Shown here: one piece after another, positions 31,001 to 38,847 of the stretch
Numbering within the stretch: the first letter of the stretch is position 1
Layout: the number at the start of each line of letters is the position of its first letter
Source of the DNA: a virus
IMG/VR virus record: IMGVR_UViG_3300036944_000101
Coordinates: 1-42,240 of that record
DNA length: 42,240 nt
Direction: 5' to 3' (one strand)
Made by a program: the position numbers and the translations under genes
The notes under the pieces: generated by a model
What the model was told of the DNA's origin: nothing
What the model saw: only the letters and a program-made list of their open reading frames with translations
Database searches by the model: none

Positions 31001-31008
31001 TATTTAGT
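31001..31008 (-). promoter_or_regulatory. Late promoter octamer ACTAAATA (reverse strand)
   Basis: TATTTAGT on the given strand reads ACTAAATA on the reverse, five bases ahead of the ATG at 30995. The divergent octamer GATAAATA at 31029 is 20 bases away. Confidence 0.5.
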
Positions 31009-31028
31009 ACTATGGGTAGTACCAATTC

Positions 31029-31036
31029 GATAAATA
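31029..31036 (+). promoter_or_regulatory. Late promoter octamer GATAAATA
   Basis: GATAAATA, four bases before the ATG at 31041, so the predicted start is one base off the A of the ATG. It is divergent from the reverse octamer at 31001-31008. Confidence 0.55.
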
Positions 31037-31040
31037 CAAT

Positions 31041-33746
31041 ATGGACATTAACGAACTCGAATCCTTTAAATTAAGCGATGCAGTATCCTTTCACAAGGAA
31101 CTGAACCCAAAACTTTGGGAAGATGAAAAGCTTGATCCAGAGGTTCGTGACCAATTAATGTTGATTGCAGAAGACTTTGTAGAATATTTAGGTATTAGTA
31201 ATCTCAAAGTTAAAGACGTTACAATAAGCGGAAGCAACGCTGCGTACTCATACACTCCCCATAGTGACTTAGATTTACACGTATTAGTAGATTTCAACGA
31301 ACTACCAAACAACGAAGTCTACCAAGAACTATTCACTGCTAAGAAAACACTTTACAATGATGCCCATGACATCACCGTACGTGATGTTCCCGTAGAATTA
31401 TATGTGCAGGATACCAACAATCCGGTTCAATCGTTAGGTGAATACAGTATTGTTCATGACAAGTGGATTCGTATTCCTAAAAAGCGTAGAGCAAACTTTG
31501 ATGAAGTTGCTACTAAAGCAAAGTATGAAAAGCTAGGCGACCTAATTGAACTTGCACTTAAGTCCAAAGATTCTAAAAGAGTTAATGATACTATTGCGCT
31601 TGTCAAGCGTTATCGCAAGTCAGGATTAGATAAAGCCGGAGAGTTTGGTCCCGAGAATCTAGCGTACAAAGCTGTTAGAAAGCAGGGGCTAGTACAAGCC
31701 CTACACGACCTTAAAGTGCAATTACATACTGAAAAATTAAGCATTGACGAATATGCAAATGAAGACTATGATCCAAACGGTCCTCCCCCTGGACCTGAGT
31801 TCAAGCCCACAATGCCAGCGGGTACCGTTAAGGTAGATGTAAGTGATGTGTATGACTGGTACAAGCTAGGACAGCATATCAGCAATCTTAAAGGATTAGG
31901 TAAGCATGACTTTGGTCAGGGTCCTCCCAGCACAATCCTTTCGTTTGGTGATGAAGACACTGAACACAAATACATTCAAGATTTAGAAAAGACCGGACTC
32001 ACTACAACTGACATTGATCCTGTTGACCCCAATCAGCCCAAGGGCATGAAGCGTCAAAAGACCGACCCTACATATAATGTCAACGAGACAGAAGACAAGA
32101 AGGCAGCAGTACTTAAGATTCAGAAACACTTGAATAAGAAGTATGGCGCTAACCTTGACCTTGATGGTAAGCTGGGCCCGTTGACTCTCAAATCAATCAA
32201 CAAGTTTATGCCTAGAGCAAAAACTGGATTAGCTGATGAGCCTAACAAGACCACAGCCGTGCAGGGCAAGAAACTTAAAGAAGCCAAGATTGACGCCCAT
32301 CGTCAGGGTGATACTATTTGGATTAACTATTTTGAGGTTCCTGAAAAAGGCAAAGGTCTTGGCACTCAAGAATATATGAAGTTTGAAAAGAGTCTTCCCA
32401 AAGATATTAAAAAGATTCGTTTGGTAGCAAGTGACGCTGGATATGGTCCTACTCACGAGTTTTGGGACAGAATGGGATTTGACTATGCTTATCCGGACGA
32501 TGATAACGAAATGGTCAAGCTGCTTGAAGCCTCAGATTACAGTCAATATGAAAGCGAAATAGAAGATTTCGTACAGTCATTGAATCCTGATGATGTTGGC
32601 GTAGAGCAGCTTGGGCCGTACCACGTTCACTTTGAAGGATTCACTGATGAGTGCCAGCAAGATGCAGAAAGACGATGCAATCTACCATCTGATAATCCGC
32701 AACACTTAGCAAGCTACGACGATGTATATAAAGAAGTCATCAGAGATTTTGTGAGACGAGAAGGTGGCAAGAAGCCTCTTAAAGTTGGCTTTGCTGGATA
32801 TCAAGACTATCCCGTCATCTATGCAGTGTTTGACAATCCTGAACCATATAAGAATCCAGATGCATGGAATCCTAAGATAGATGAAGCATCAGGGTATATT
32901 CCATCTGCAAAAGAAAAGAACGACCCTCGCTTCAAGACTGCCCTCACGGTAGATGTAAAGCCAGACGCAATAAAAAAGAATGCTAAGGCATTTGGATTCA
33001 AGACTTCACGAGCAGGCATTCCTCCCCAAGCACGAGCAGATGGTAAGATAGCAGAAGACCTAATGCGAGAGTTTAAAACTTTCTTAGGTGAGCAACAGGA
33101 AGAAATGTTTCCGGGCTACGATGAACAGCACAGAGAAAAGCGTTTAGGCAATTGGTTAGCTAAGTCTTGGGGCGTCCAGAACGGCAAGCCACAGACATTC
33201 TATCACGCTACAACCAAAGACTTTGATACATTCAACACACATGGCACAGGCTTCGCTAGTGCATTGGGTATGGCATATGAAGTAGAACGTCACGGTTCCT
33301 TCTTCGCAGTGGACCCAAAGTTCGCTGAGGGTTTTATTGAAGATCCAAACACTGGGCGAGTAAAAGAAGGTGGCAGAGTTCTTCCTGTTCACTTGTCAAT
33401 ACAATCACCTATTGATTTGCGTGATGACGCACTTTCAAGAATGTTGAGTGATGAAGAAACGGTAGAAGAATTCAAAGCCAATGACATTGACCTTCGTTCA
33501 ATCTACAATCACTTTTACGAACTTGAGCGTTGGGAACTGTTTGACGGTCCCGAGGGTGCAGAGTTTATTGACAACTTACAGAAGCTAGGCTTTGATGGAG
33601 CAATCATCAATGAGTCAATCCCTAACGATAGCAACGCTAAGTCCGGACAAGTTTGGGTAGCGTTCAGCCCTAATCAGGTTAAGTCAGTGTACAATCGCGG
33701 CTCGTTCTCCCCTGATGATGCTAGACTAACCAAAGAAAGCGGTTGA
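31041..33746 (+). CDS. Polyvalent protein: nucleotidyltransferase + PG-binding-like + GNAT-like + ADP-ribosyltransferase-like
   Basis: 901 residues. About residues 30-240: Pol-beta-type nucleotidyltransferase with 'SGSNAAYSYTPHSDLDLHV' (Gly64/Ser65, Asp76, Asp78) and 'VELYVQDTN'. About 355-392: 'IQKHLNKKYGANLDLDGKLGPLTL' looks like a peptidoglycan-binding repeat. About 416-490: 'YFEVPEKGKGLGTQEYM', 'GYGPTHEFWDRMGFDY' looks like a GNAT acetyltransferase core. About 718-895: 'QTFYHATTKDFDTF', 'GSFFAVDPKFAEGF', 'GRVLPVHLSIQSPIDLRD', 'GFDGAII', 'VWVAFSPNQVKSVYNRGSF' match the polyvalent-protein ART (ADP-ribosyltransferase) type. Such proteins are often carried in the head and injected. Probably leaderless. 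Confidence 0.7.
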   Translation: MDINELESFKLSDAVSFHKELNPKLWEDEKLDPEVRDQLMLIAEDFVEYLGISNLKVKDVTISGSNAAYSYTPHSDLDLHVLVDFNELPNNEVYQELFTAKKTLYNDAHDITVRDVPVELYVQDTNNPVQSLGEYSIVHDKWIRIPKKRRANFDEVATKAKYEKLGDLIELALKSKDSKRVNDTIALVKRYRKSGLDKAGEFGPENLAYKAVRKQGLVQALHDLKVQLHTEKLSIDEYANEDYDPNGPPPGPEFKPTMPAGTVKVDVSDVYDWYKLGQHISNLKGLGKHDFGQGPPSTILSFGDEDTEHKYIQDLEKTGLTTTDIDPVDPNQPKGMKRQKTDPTYNVNETEDKKAAVLKIQKHLNKKYGANLDLDGKLGPLTLKSINKFMPRAKTGLADEPNKTTAVQGKKLKEAKIDAHRQGDTIWINYFEVPEKGKGLGTQEYMKFEKSLPKDIKKIRLVASDAGYGPTHEFWDRMGFDYAYPDDDNEMVKLLEASDYSQYESEIEDFVQSLNPDDVGVEQLGPYHVHFEGFTDECQQDAERRCNLPSDNPQHLASYDDVYKEVIRDFVRREGGKKPLKVGFAGYQDYPVIYAVFDNPEPYKNPDAWNPKIDEASGYIPSAKEKNDPRFKTALTVDVKPDAIKKNAKAFGFKTSRAGIPPQARADGKIAEDLMREFKTFLGEQQEEMFPGYDEQHREKRLGNWLAKSWGVQNGKPQTFYHATTKDFDTFNTHGTGFASALGMAYEVERHGSFFAVDPKFAEGFIEDPNTGRVKEGGRVLPVHLSIQSPIDLRDDALSRMLSDEETVEEFKANDIDLRSIYNHFYELERWELFDGPEGAEFIDNLQKLGFDGAIINESIPNDSNAKSGQVWVAFSPNQVKSVYNRGSFSPDDARLTKESG

Positions 33747-33771
33747 CATATGCCCAAAACTACTGTAGTGT
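33743..33771 (+). promoter_or_regulatory. Possible sigma70-type promoter TTGACA-N17-TAGTGT
   Basis: TTGACA at 33743-33748 overlaps the stop of the polyvalent gene; a weak TAGTGT at 33766-33771 is 17 bases on. It would place a start near the ATG of the next gene at 33778. The -35 is good but the -10 is poor. Confidence 0.4.
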
Positions 33772-33777
33772 GATAAT

Positions 33778-34038
33778 ATGGATAGAACATTCAACACTGC
33801 ACTAGAAGCTAGGCATATCATCATGGATCTATGGCGTCAGTTGAATAGGTTGCCCTATAATCCTGACCTAAGGAAACTCTGCAACAACATCGGTGAAATG
33901 AATTCCCAACTCAGCCGTCTAGAAGTTGACGCTAGGCGGACACGCAAGACCAGTAAGGTTGACGCACATAGGGAAGACCTGGTCAAAGCTATCAAGCACC
34001 TTGAGCATCTTATCCTTATGGCAAAACTCATGGCATAA
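33778..34038 (+). CDS. 86-residue hypothetical protein, helical
   Basis: A charged, probably all-helical protein: 'TALEARHIIMDLWRQLNRL', 'NIGEMNSQLSRLEVDARR', and 'DLVKAIKHLEHLILMAKLMA' read as a coiled coil or helical bundle. It lies between the polyvalent gene and the MoxR gene, with no strong ribosome site but a possible promoter just before. No family recognised. Confidence 0.5.
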   Translation: MDRTFNTALEARHIIMDLWRQLNRLPYNPDLRKLCNNIGEMNSQLSRLEVDARRTRKTSKVDAHREDLVKAIKHLEHLILMAKLMA

Positions 34039-34066
34039 AAAAATATCCACTAAGGCGAAAAAGTGG

Positions 34067-34095
34067 TTGACAATCCCCTCACAATGTCGTATAAC
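34067..34095 (+). promoter_or_regulatory. Sigma70-type promoter TTGACA-N17-TATAAC
   Basis: TTGACA at 34067-34072 and TATAAC at 34090-34095 with 17 bases between; start about 34102, giving a leader of some 57 bases before the AAGGAG and ATG at 34159. A short CCACT/AGTGG inverted repeat (34047-34051 and 34062-34066) abuts the -35 box. Confidence 0.75.
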
Positions 34096-34158
34096 AAGAC
34101 TATAGAGAGCAAGAAAGCAAACACTCTCTATATTCGTTCAAACTAAGGAGCTAATTAA

Positions 34159-35259
34159 ATGTCTCAGATTTCAGATAATCTCACTATCACTTCTATTCAG
34201 GCCCGCAAGGCGATGCTTACTGCATTTAAGGTAAAGCGTCCTGTCTTTCTTTGGGGCCCTCCCGGCATCGGCAAGTCCGAATGCGTTCAGGATATTACCG
34301 AAGAACTCGGTGGTTACATGGTTGATTTGCGTATGGCGCAGATGGAACCGACTGACATTCGTGGTATTCCTTACTTCAATAAGGAAATCGGTAAGATGGA
34401 TTGGGCTGAGCCTGTCGATCTTCCCAGCGAAGAACTCGCTGCACAGTATCCGATTGTTGTTCTTTTCCTTGACGAAATGAACTCGGCTCCCCCTGCTGTT
34501 CAGGCTGCTGGTTATCAGCTTATTCTGAACCGTCGTGTTGGTAAGTACAAGCTGCCTGATAACGTTGTTATCGTTGCTGCCGGTAACCGCGATAGCGACA
34601 AGGGCGTTACGTATCGTATGCCGATGCCGCTTGCTAACCGCTTCGTTCACATTGAAATGCGTCCTGACTTCAACTCTTGGCAGATTTGGGCTGTTAACAA
34701 GGGCATTCACAAGGATGTTGTTGGTTATCTCTCGTTCGCTAAGCAGGACATCTACGACTTTGATGCTAAGTCTTCGAGCCGTGCATTCGCTACTCCGCGT
34801 TCGTGGACGTTCGTGAGCGACTTGCTTACTGATGAAGACAACGTTGATAACGATACGTTGTTCAATCTTGTTGCAGGTGCAGTCGGTGACGGTCTTGCTA
34901 CGAAGTTCATGGCACACCGTAAGGTTGCTGGTAAGATGCCGAATCCTGCTGACATTCTTGAAGGCAAGGTCAAGGAACTTAACGTCAAGGAAATCTCTGC
35001 GATGTACTCGCTCACGATTTCTATGTGCTACGAACTCAAGGATGCTATCGACAACAAGCGTGTTGATAACAAGAAGTTTCACGAAATGTGTGCAAACTTC
35101 TTCGACTACATGATGAAGAACTTCGAAACGGAGTTGGTCGTTATGGGTTCGAAGATTGCACTCAAGACGTATAAGCTTCCGATTGAGCCCTCGCAGCTTA
35201 ACAACTTCGATGAATTCTACAAGAAGTACGGTAAGTACATTGTAGAAGCTGGCAACTAA
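34159..35259 (+). CDS. MoxR-family AAA+ ATPase
   Basis: 366 residues with AAGGAG upstream. 'FLWGPPGIGKSECVQDI' is Walker A (GPPGIGKS, residues 33-40; Lys39), 'IVVLFLDEMNSAPPAV' is Walker B (Asp105, Glu106), and 'NVVIVAAGNRDSDKGVTYRMPMPLANRF' carries sensor 1 and the arginine-finger region. This is the MoxR layout. MoxR ATPases partner VWA proteins as chaperones for metal or cofactor insertion and assembly. The VWA partner is at 35678, in the same direction after a small gene. It uses CTT/CTC, CGT and TCG much more than the sugar genes. Confidence 0.85.
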   Translation: MSQISDNLTITSIQARKAMLTAFKVKRPVFLWGPPGIGKSECVQDITEELGGYMVDLRMAQMEPTDIRGIPYFNKEIGKMDWAEPVDLPSEELAAQYPIVVLFLDEMNSAPPAVQAAGYQLILNRRVGKYKLPDNVVIVAAGNRDSDKGVTYRMPMPLANRFVHIEMRPDFNSWQIWAVNKGIHKDVVGYLSFAKQDIYDFDAKSSSRAFATPRSWTFVSDLLTDEDNVDNDTLFNLVAGAVGDGLATKFMAHRKVAGKMPNPADILEGKVKELNVKEISAMYSLTISMCYELKDAIDNKRVDNKKFHEMCANFFDYMMKNFETELVVMGSKIALKTYKLPIEPSQLNNFDEFYKKYGKYIVEAGN

Positions 35260-35271
35260 GTCAGCGGCTCC

Positions 35272-35301
35272 TGGGGGAAGGTTAGAGACAGCCTTCCCCC
35301 A
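35272..35301 (+). terminator. Strong hairpin after the MoxR gene
   Basis: TGGGGGAAGG (35272-35281) and CCTTCCCCCA (35292-35301) are perfectly complementary around a 10-base loop. Only CCCTCTTTA follows, so the T run is weak, but the stem is GC-rich. Likely terminator or mRNA-stabilising end. Confidence 0.65.
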
Positions 35302-35333
35302 CCCTCTTTATGTCTCGTCCAAAGGATCCTTTT

Positions 35334-35618
35334 ATGGCTAAGCCAATCTTTAAGTACAACACCGAGCAACAGCACCTTCGTAATTGCCAGCTCCGCATCA
35401 ACGGATTGACCGTCAGCGTTAACATGGGCAAACCGTATCAGTCAGAACTTACTCGGCATATCGCAGCCCGAGAAGAAATTCTATCTCGTATTTCTGCAAC
35501 TGATTTGGCAGCGATGGAAGCGCATGAAAATCGAGTATTGACTGTAGCCGAAAAGGCAGCCGAAGCTAAGGCGCTGGCTATTGCTATGTCAGAAAATCGT
35601 GATAAGCCTTCGATTTAG
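35334..35618 (+). CDS. 94-residue hypothetical protein between MoxR and VWA genes
   Basis: The ATG at 35334 has AAGGA (35322-35326) at the right distance; an ATG at 35310 lacks a ribosome site. 'KPIFKYNTEQQHLRNCQLRINGLTVSVNMG' is beta-like, then a long Ala/Glu helix 'LTVAEKAAEAKALAIAM'. No known motif. It has its own place between the terminator and the next promoter and may belong to the same function as the MoxR/VWA pair. Confidence 0.55.
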   Translation: MAKPIFKYNTEQQHLRNCQLRINGLTVSVNMGKPYQSELTRHIAAREEILSRISATDLAAMEAHENRVLTVAEKAAEAKALAIAMSENRDKPSI

Positions 35619-35620
35619 GC

Positions 35621-35649
35621 TTGACATTATCCTAAAAGTTTGTTATAGT
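35621..35649 (+). promoter_or_regulatory. Sigma70-type promoter TTGACA-N17-TATAGT
   Basis: TTGACA at 35621-35626 and TATAGT at 35644-35649, 17 bases between, start about 35656. ACGGAG follows at 35667-35672 ahead of the ATG at 35678. Confidence 0.75.
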
Positions 35650-35677
35650 CAAAACATAATCAAGCAACGGAGTTTTT

Positions 35678-36976
35678 ATGACCAATATTACTGCCCCTAC
35701 TAAGCGCAATTCAAAGCGTTCACGTAGCAAGAAGTTTGAAAATCTTGTTGGTCCTACTGACCCGCGTGTTGACCATGATGCTCGTGAGCGTCTTATTACC
35801 GCTCGTATCGGTCTGCTTCTAAAGCACGCCTTCTTCGGTAACCTCGCTACTCGTCTCCAGCTTATCAATGCTGATGATTGGTTGACTACTGCTGCTACTG
35901 ACGGTCTCAAGCTGTATTACAACAGCCGCTTTATCATGATGCTCAAGCCGAAGGAAGTTGAATTCCTCGTCGCTCACGAAGTCATGCACGTTGTTTACGA
36001 TCACATTGGTCGTCGTATTGACCGTGACCCTGAAATCTGGAACATCGCTAACGACTACACTGTTAACGCTGACCTTAAGAAGCACAAGGTTGGTGAGTTC
36101 ATCACGACGGTTCCTTGCTTGTATGAAAAGAAGTACGAGGGTTGGACTTCGGAAGATATCTATGACGATTTGATGAAGAACGTTCAGTACATCAACATTG
36201 ATGACCTTCTTGACCAAATGCTTGATGACCATCTTGATGGTGAAGGTGACGATGGCGAAGATGGTGACGGCAATGAAGACCGTAAGGGTAAGGGTCGTCC
36301 TAAGATGTCCGAATCCGAGCGTGAAGCTATGCGTCAGGAAGTTAAGCAGGCTATTCTAAATGCTGCACAGCAGGCAGAAGCTGGTTCGATGCCCGCAGGT
36401 GTCGAACGTTTAATCAAGCAAATGACTGACCCTGTCATGCCCTGGCGTGAACTCATCCAGACTAATCTGACCTCTGCTATCAAGTCTGATTACACTTGGA
36501 TGCGTCCTTCTCGTCGTTCGTGGCACATGGATGCTATCATGCCCGGTATGAATCCTGGTGAAGAAATCGATGTTGATATCTATATCGACATGTCAGGTTC
36601 CATCAGCAACAAGCAGGGTATGCAGTTTCTTAGCGAAGTTGCAGGCATGATGGATGCATTCGATGGCTACAATCTCCGTGTCACTAGCTTTGATACTAAG
36701 TGCTACAACACTCAAGAATTCTCTAGCGAGAACATGGAGCGTATTGAAGAATACGAATTGCACGGCGGTGGTGGTACCGACTTCGATTGCATCTTTGATG
36801 ACCTCAAGGAAGCTGGTCGTGTTCCTAATCGCTTGATCGTCTTCACTGACGGTTATCCGTTCGGTTCGTGGGGTGATGCTGATTACTGTGATACGACTTG
36901 GGTCATTCACGGTGACCCGAATCCGAACCCGCCCTTCGGTACTTTTGCAATCTACGATGACCATCGCAAGAAGTGA
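35678..36976 (+). CDS. VWA-like protein with N-terminal metallopeptidase-like domain (MoxR partner)
   Basis: 432 residues. The N-terminal half has 'VEFLVAHEVMHVVYDHIGRR' with HEVMH (His100, His104), a zinc-metallopeptidase signature; the middle is an acidic linker (DGEGDDGEDGDGNED); from about residue 295 comes a VWA-like domain with 'VDIYIDMSGSIS' (MIDAS DMSGS, residues 304-308), 'LHGGGGTDFDCIFDDL' and 'RLIVFTDGYP'. The two-domain order is that of bacterial and phage VWA-like proteins with a putative metallopeptidase N-terminus (DUF2201 type). With MoxR it forms the MoxR-VWA pair. Codon use matches the MoxR gene. Confidence 0.8.
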   Translation: MTNITAPTKRNSKRSRSKKFENLVGPTDPRVDHDARERLITARIGLLLKHAFFGNLATRLQLINADDWLTTAATDGLKLYYNSRFIMMLKPKEVEFLVAHEVMHVVYDHIGRRIDRDPEIWNIANDYTVNADLKKHKVGEFITTVPCLYEKKYEGWTSEDIYDDLMKNVQYINIDDLLDQMLDDHLDGEGDDGEDGDGNEDRKGKGRPKMSESEREAMRQEVKQAILNAAQQAEAGSMPAGVERLIKQMTDPVMPWRELIQTNLTSAIKSDYTWMRPSRRSWHMDAIMPGMNPGEEIDVDIYIDMSGSISNKQGMQFLSEVAGMMDAFDGYNLRVTSFDTKCYNTQEFSSENMERIEEYELHGGGGTDFDCIFDDLKEAGRVPNRLIVFTDGYPFGSWGDADYCDTTWVIHGDPNPNPPFGTFAIYDDHRKK

Positions 36977-37238
36977 TCTAGAACCCGTTTCGGAGACTCG
37001 TTACATATATGAGTCTCCGGACGGGGGAAAGACCGTTTACGCTAGAGAAGTTGGTTCAGATAAGAGATTTATCGTGAAACAGGATCCTTTCATCATTGAA
37101 CGTCAACAGACAGCCATGAGGTCCAATCGGCTACTGACTATACTAAAGAAGTCACAAACCGATACCACGCTTAAGGATGCTCTAGAGGCGCTTGAAGCAC
37201 TATATATTATTAAGTACGGTGATGATAAAGACAATTGA
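36957..37238 (+). CDS. 93-residue conserved phage protein
   Basis: The ATG at 36957 overlaps the end of the VWA gene by 20 bases; the longer frame upstream is antiphase to that gene and is not used. 'EPVSETRYIYESPDGGKTVYAREVGSDKR' looks like a conserved motif of small phage proteins that occurs in several copies in alphaproteobacterial phages as I recall. The C-terminal 'LKDALEALEALYIIK' is helical. Function unknown. Confidence 0.55.
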   Translation: MTIARSDLEPVSETRYIYESPDGGKTVYAREVGSDKRFIVKQDPFIIERQQTAMRSNRLLTILKKSQTDTTLKDALEALEALYIIKYGDDKDN

Positions 37239-37461
37239 AGATATCAATCTGCATACTTGGTTCATGAACCGAGAATTAGACTTTGCCCCTAAACACTTTG
37301 TTGTATCCGGTACCCGATTAACCACGGAATCTACGATTTGGATTCAAGAGAAATTGTCCGGTAGATACGCAATAGTAGCTTTGGAAAATGCTTTTATGGA
37401 ACAAGTTCCGGCATTTGAAGACCCTAAGGAAGCATTGTTTTATGAACTTACATGGGGTTAG
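37222..37461 (+). CDS. 79-residue hypothetical protein
   Basis: The ATG at 37222 overlaps the previous gene by 17 bases. 'DINLHTWFMNRELDFAPKHFVVSGTRLTTEST' and 'IWIQEKLSGRYAIV' suggest a small mixed alpha/beta protein. It overlaps the next gene by 20 bases. No family recognised; coupling supports translation. Confidence 0.5.
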   Translation: MIKTIEDINLHTWFMNRELDFAPKHFVVSGTRLTTESTIWIQEKLSGRYAIVALENAFMEQVPAFEDPKEALFYELTWG

Positions 37462-37753
37462 GGCTACTAGCGTTTGGATAGATGATTTTGGATTTGAACC
37501 GACTCCTCGCCGCATAGCTACATGCACGATAGACAGCAATATCTTTAGTGAAACACTACACTACGCTAATCCAATCATGTATTCGTTTGCTGAATTGGAA
37601 GAAATGGCTAAGTGGTGTTACGAAACCTTTGGTGCCACTGGCTATAATCCATGTACTATGCAAACTGTTTGGGGTTATCAGTATGATCCTGACTATATCT
37701 TTTGGTTCGGTGAAGAAAAACACTTAATGATGTTCATTTTACGCTGGTCATAA
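37442..37753 (+). CDS. 103-residue hypothetical protein
   Basis: ATG at 37442, with AAGGA at 37427-37431; overlaps the previous gene by 20 bases. 'SFAELEEMAKWCYETFG' is a clear amphipathic helix, followed by aromatic-rich 'VWGYQYDPDYIFWFGEEKHLMMFILRW'. Many Trp/Tyr/Phe residues and a compact size. No known motif; end of the coupled run that started in the VWA gene. Confidence 0.5.
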   Translation: MNLHGVRATSVWIDDFGFEPTPRRIATCTIDSNIFSETLHYANPIMYSFAELEEMAKWCYETFGATGYNPCTMQTVWGYQYDPDYIFWFGEEKHLMMFILRWS

Positions 37754-37777
37754 AATATTTTAGCCGACTATTTCCTC

Positions 37778-37785
37778 ATTAAATA
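37778..37785 (+). promoter_or_regulatory. Late promoter-like octamer ATTAAATA
   Basis: ATTAAATA lies 29 bases before the ATG at 37815 with AAGGAG (37801-37806) in between. So this late unit has a normal leader, unlike the leaderless group. Confidence 0.45.
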
Positions 37786-37814
37786 CTTTTGCTAAACCTT
37801 AAGGAGAAAAGCAA

Positions 37815-38531
37815 ATGGCTTTTATGAGACACGTCGGAAAGCATGGAGACCGCAAGATTGCAGTCGTATTCCGTGAAGTTCCAGGCGAACCACACATGGC
37901 ATTAGTCGTGTACACAGAAATTCTTAATCGCAGTATCCACGATCCATTGATTTCATGCATCGAAAGTGATATTGGACAAAACAGTGAAGACCTCGCTCTT
38001 GCACTTAACCGCTCTTACACCACAGATGGTCAAATCATTCTACAGAAGCTTCACGCAGAAGGAATGTTAAAGAAGGTTCAAACTGAACTTATTGTCATGA
38101 CCCCGCAACCCGGCACAATGATCAAGTTGAATGAACTTAACAAGATTCTTGACCAAATGAAGATGGGTGAAGATGCAGTCAAGAAGTTGACTGAAATGGA
38201 TCAGCAGATGGGTATGCAGGATCCAATGGCAGTTGCAAGACGTATGCGCGGCGACAAGGATGCATTCACCCCCGAAACTATTCCGGGAAATAAACAGGCA
38301 CCGACTGGAATCGATGCATCTGGTGATTTGTTAGGTGACACTACCCTTGCTAATAACCTTCGTCAACAGGCTTTAAGAATGGCAGCAGAAGCTAAAGGTC
38401 TGCTAGCAGAGTCAGAAAGAATGTTGAGTCAAGCAGAAACATTGGCACCTAGTGCAGCAGCTACTACCGCAGTCGGAGTTCCATCTAAGAAGACAAGAGG
38501 GCGTCCTAAGAAAACTGTATCAGTTGCCTAA
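37815..38531 (+). CDS. Conserved phage protein with C-terminal AT-hook-like motif
   Basis: 238 residues with AAGGAG upstream. 'AFMRHVGKHGDRKIAVVFREVPGEPHMALVVYTE' and 'MIKLNELNKILDQMKMGEDAVKK' match my memory of a conserved protein of T4-like cyanophages and pelagiphages with no assigned function. A helical Ala-rich segment leads to the C-terminal KTRGRPKKT, where RGRPKK (residues 228-233) is a classic AT-hook core. DNA binding is therefore plausible. It heads a unit that leads into DHFR and ThyA. Confidence 0.6.
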   Translation: MAFMRHVGKHGDRKIAVVFREVPGEPHMALVVYTEILNRSIHDPLISCIESDIGQNSEDLALALNRSYTTDGQIILQKLHAEGMLKKVQTELIVMTPQPGTMIKLNELNKILDQMKMGEDAVKKLTEMDQQMGMQDPMAVARRMRGDKDAFTPETIPGNKQAPTGIDASGDLLGDTTLANNLRQQALRMAAEAKGLLAESERMLSQAETLAPSAAATTAVGVPSKKTRGRPKKTVSVA

Positions 38532-38550
38532 ATTTAGTAAGGATTAATGA

Positions 38551-38847
38551 ATGTCACCCGAGTTTATCCAGAAGTGGGAAAACTTATTACAGGATGTTGA
38601 CAAGCAAAAAGTACCAATTGAATTTATCAAAAAGATAATTCTTAGGCTTCAAGGTAAACGACAACGTACTATTAACATCGAAAAATTGTTAGATCAGGGA
38701 CTAGATCCGGATCATGTTGAAGATATTATTAGTAGAAAAATCATTGACCTTGATGATGAAGTTATCGGAATTGAATTTTTACTTAATGTTCAAAGCATTG
38801 CAGACGTAGTGCAACCAGAAACAGACAAATTACTGAATGGACTATGA
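38551..38847 (+). CDS. 98-residue conserved phage protein
   Basis: AAGGA at 38539-38543 sets the ATG at 38551. 'FIQKWENLLQDVDKQKVPIEFIKKIILRL' and 'VEDIISRKIIDLDDEVIGIEFLLNVQSIADVVQPETDKLL' suggest a small helical protein and match from memory a conserved cyanophage family placed near this part of the genome. No catalytic motif. The stop overlaps the DHFR start as ATGA. Confidence 0.55.
   Translation: MSPEFIQKWENLLQDVDKQKVPIEFIKKIILRLQGKRQRTINIEKLLDQGLDPDHVEDIISRKIIDLDDEVIGIEFLLNVQSIADVVQPETDKLLNGL

Noticed and set aside
34171-35082. 303-codon open frame on the reverse strand inside the MoxR gene
   Set aside because: It is fully antisense to a clear AAA+ ATPase; the open frame follows from the biased codon use (few codons that give reverse stops). 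No ribosome site or domain.
35819-36232. 137-codon reverse-strand frame inside the VWA gene
   Set aside because: Antisense shadow of a clear metallopeptidase/VWA gene with the same codon bias effect.
36873-36956. N-terminal extension of the 36957 gene
   Set aside because: The extra 28 codons lie out of frame inside the VWA domain gene and contain no conserved sequence; the ATG at 36957 fits the overlap style of the neighbours.
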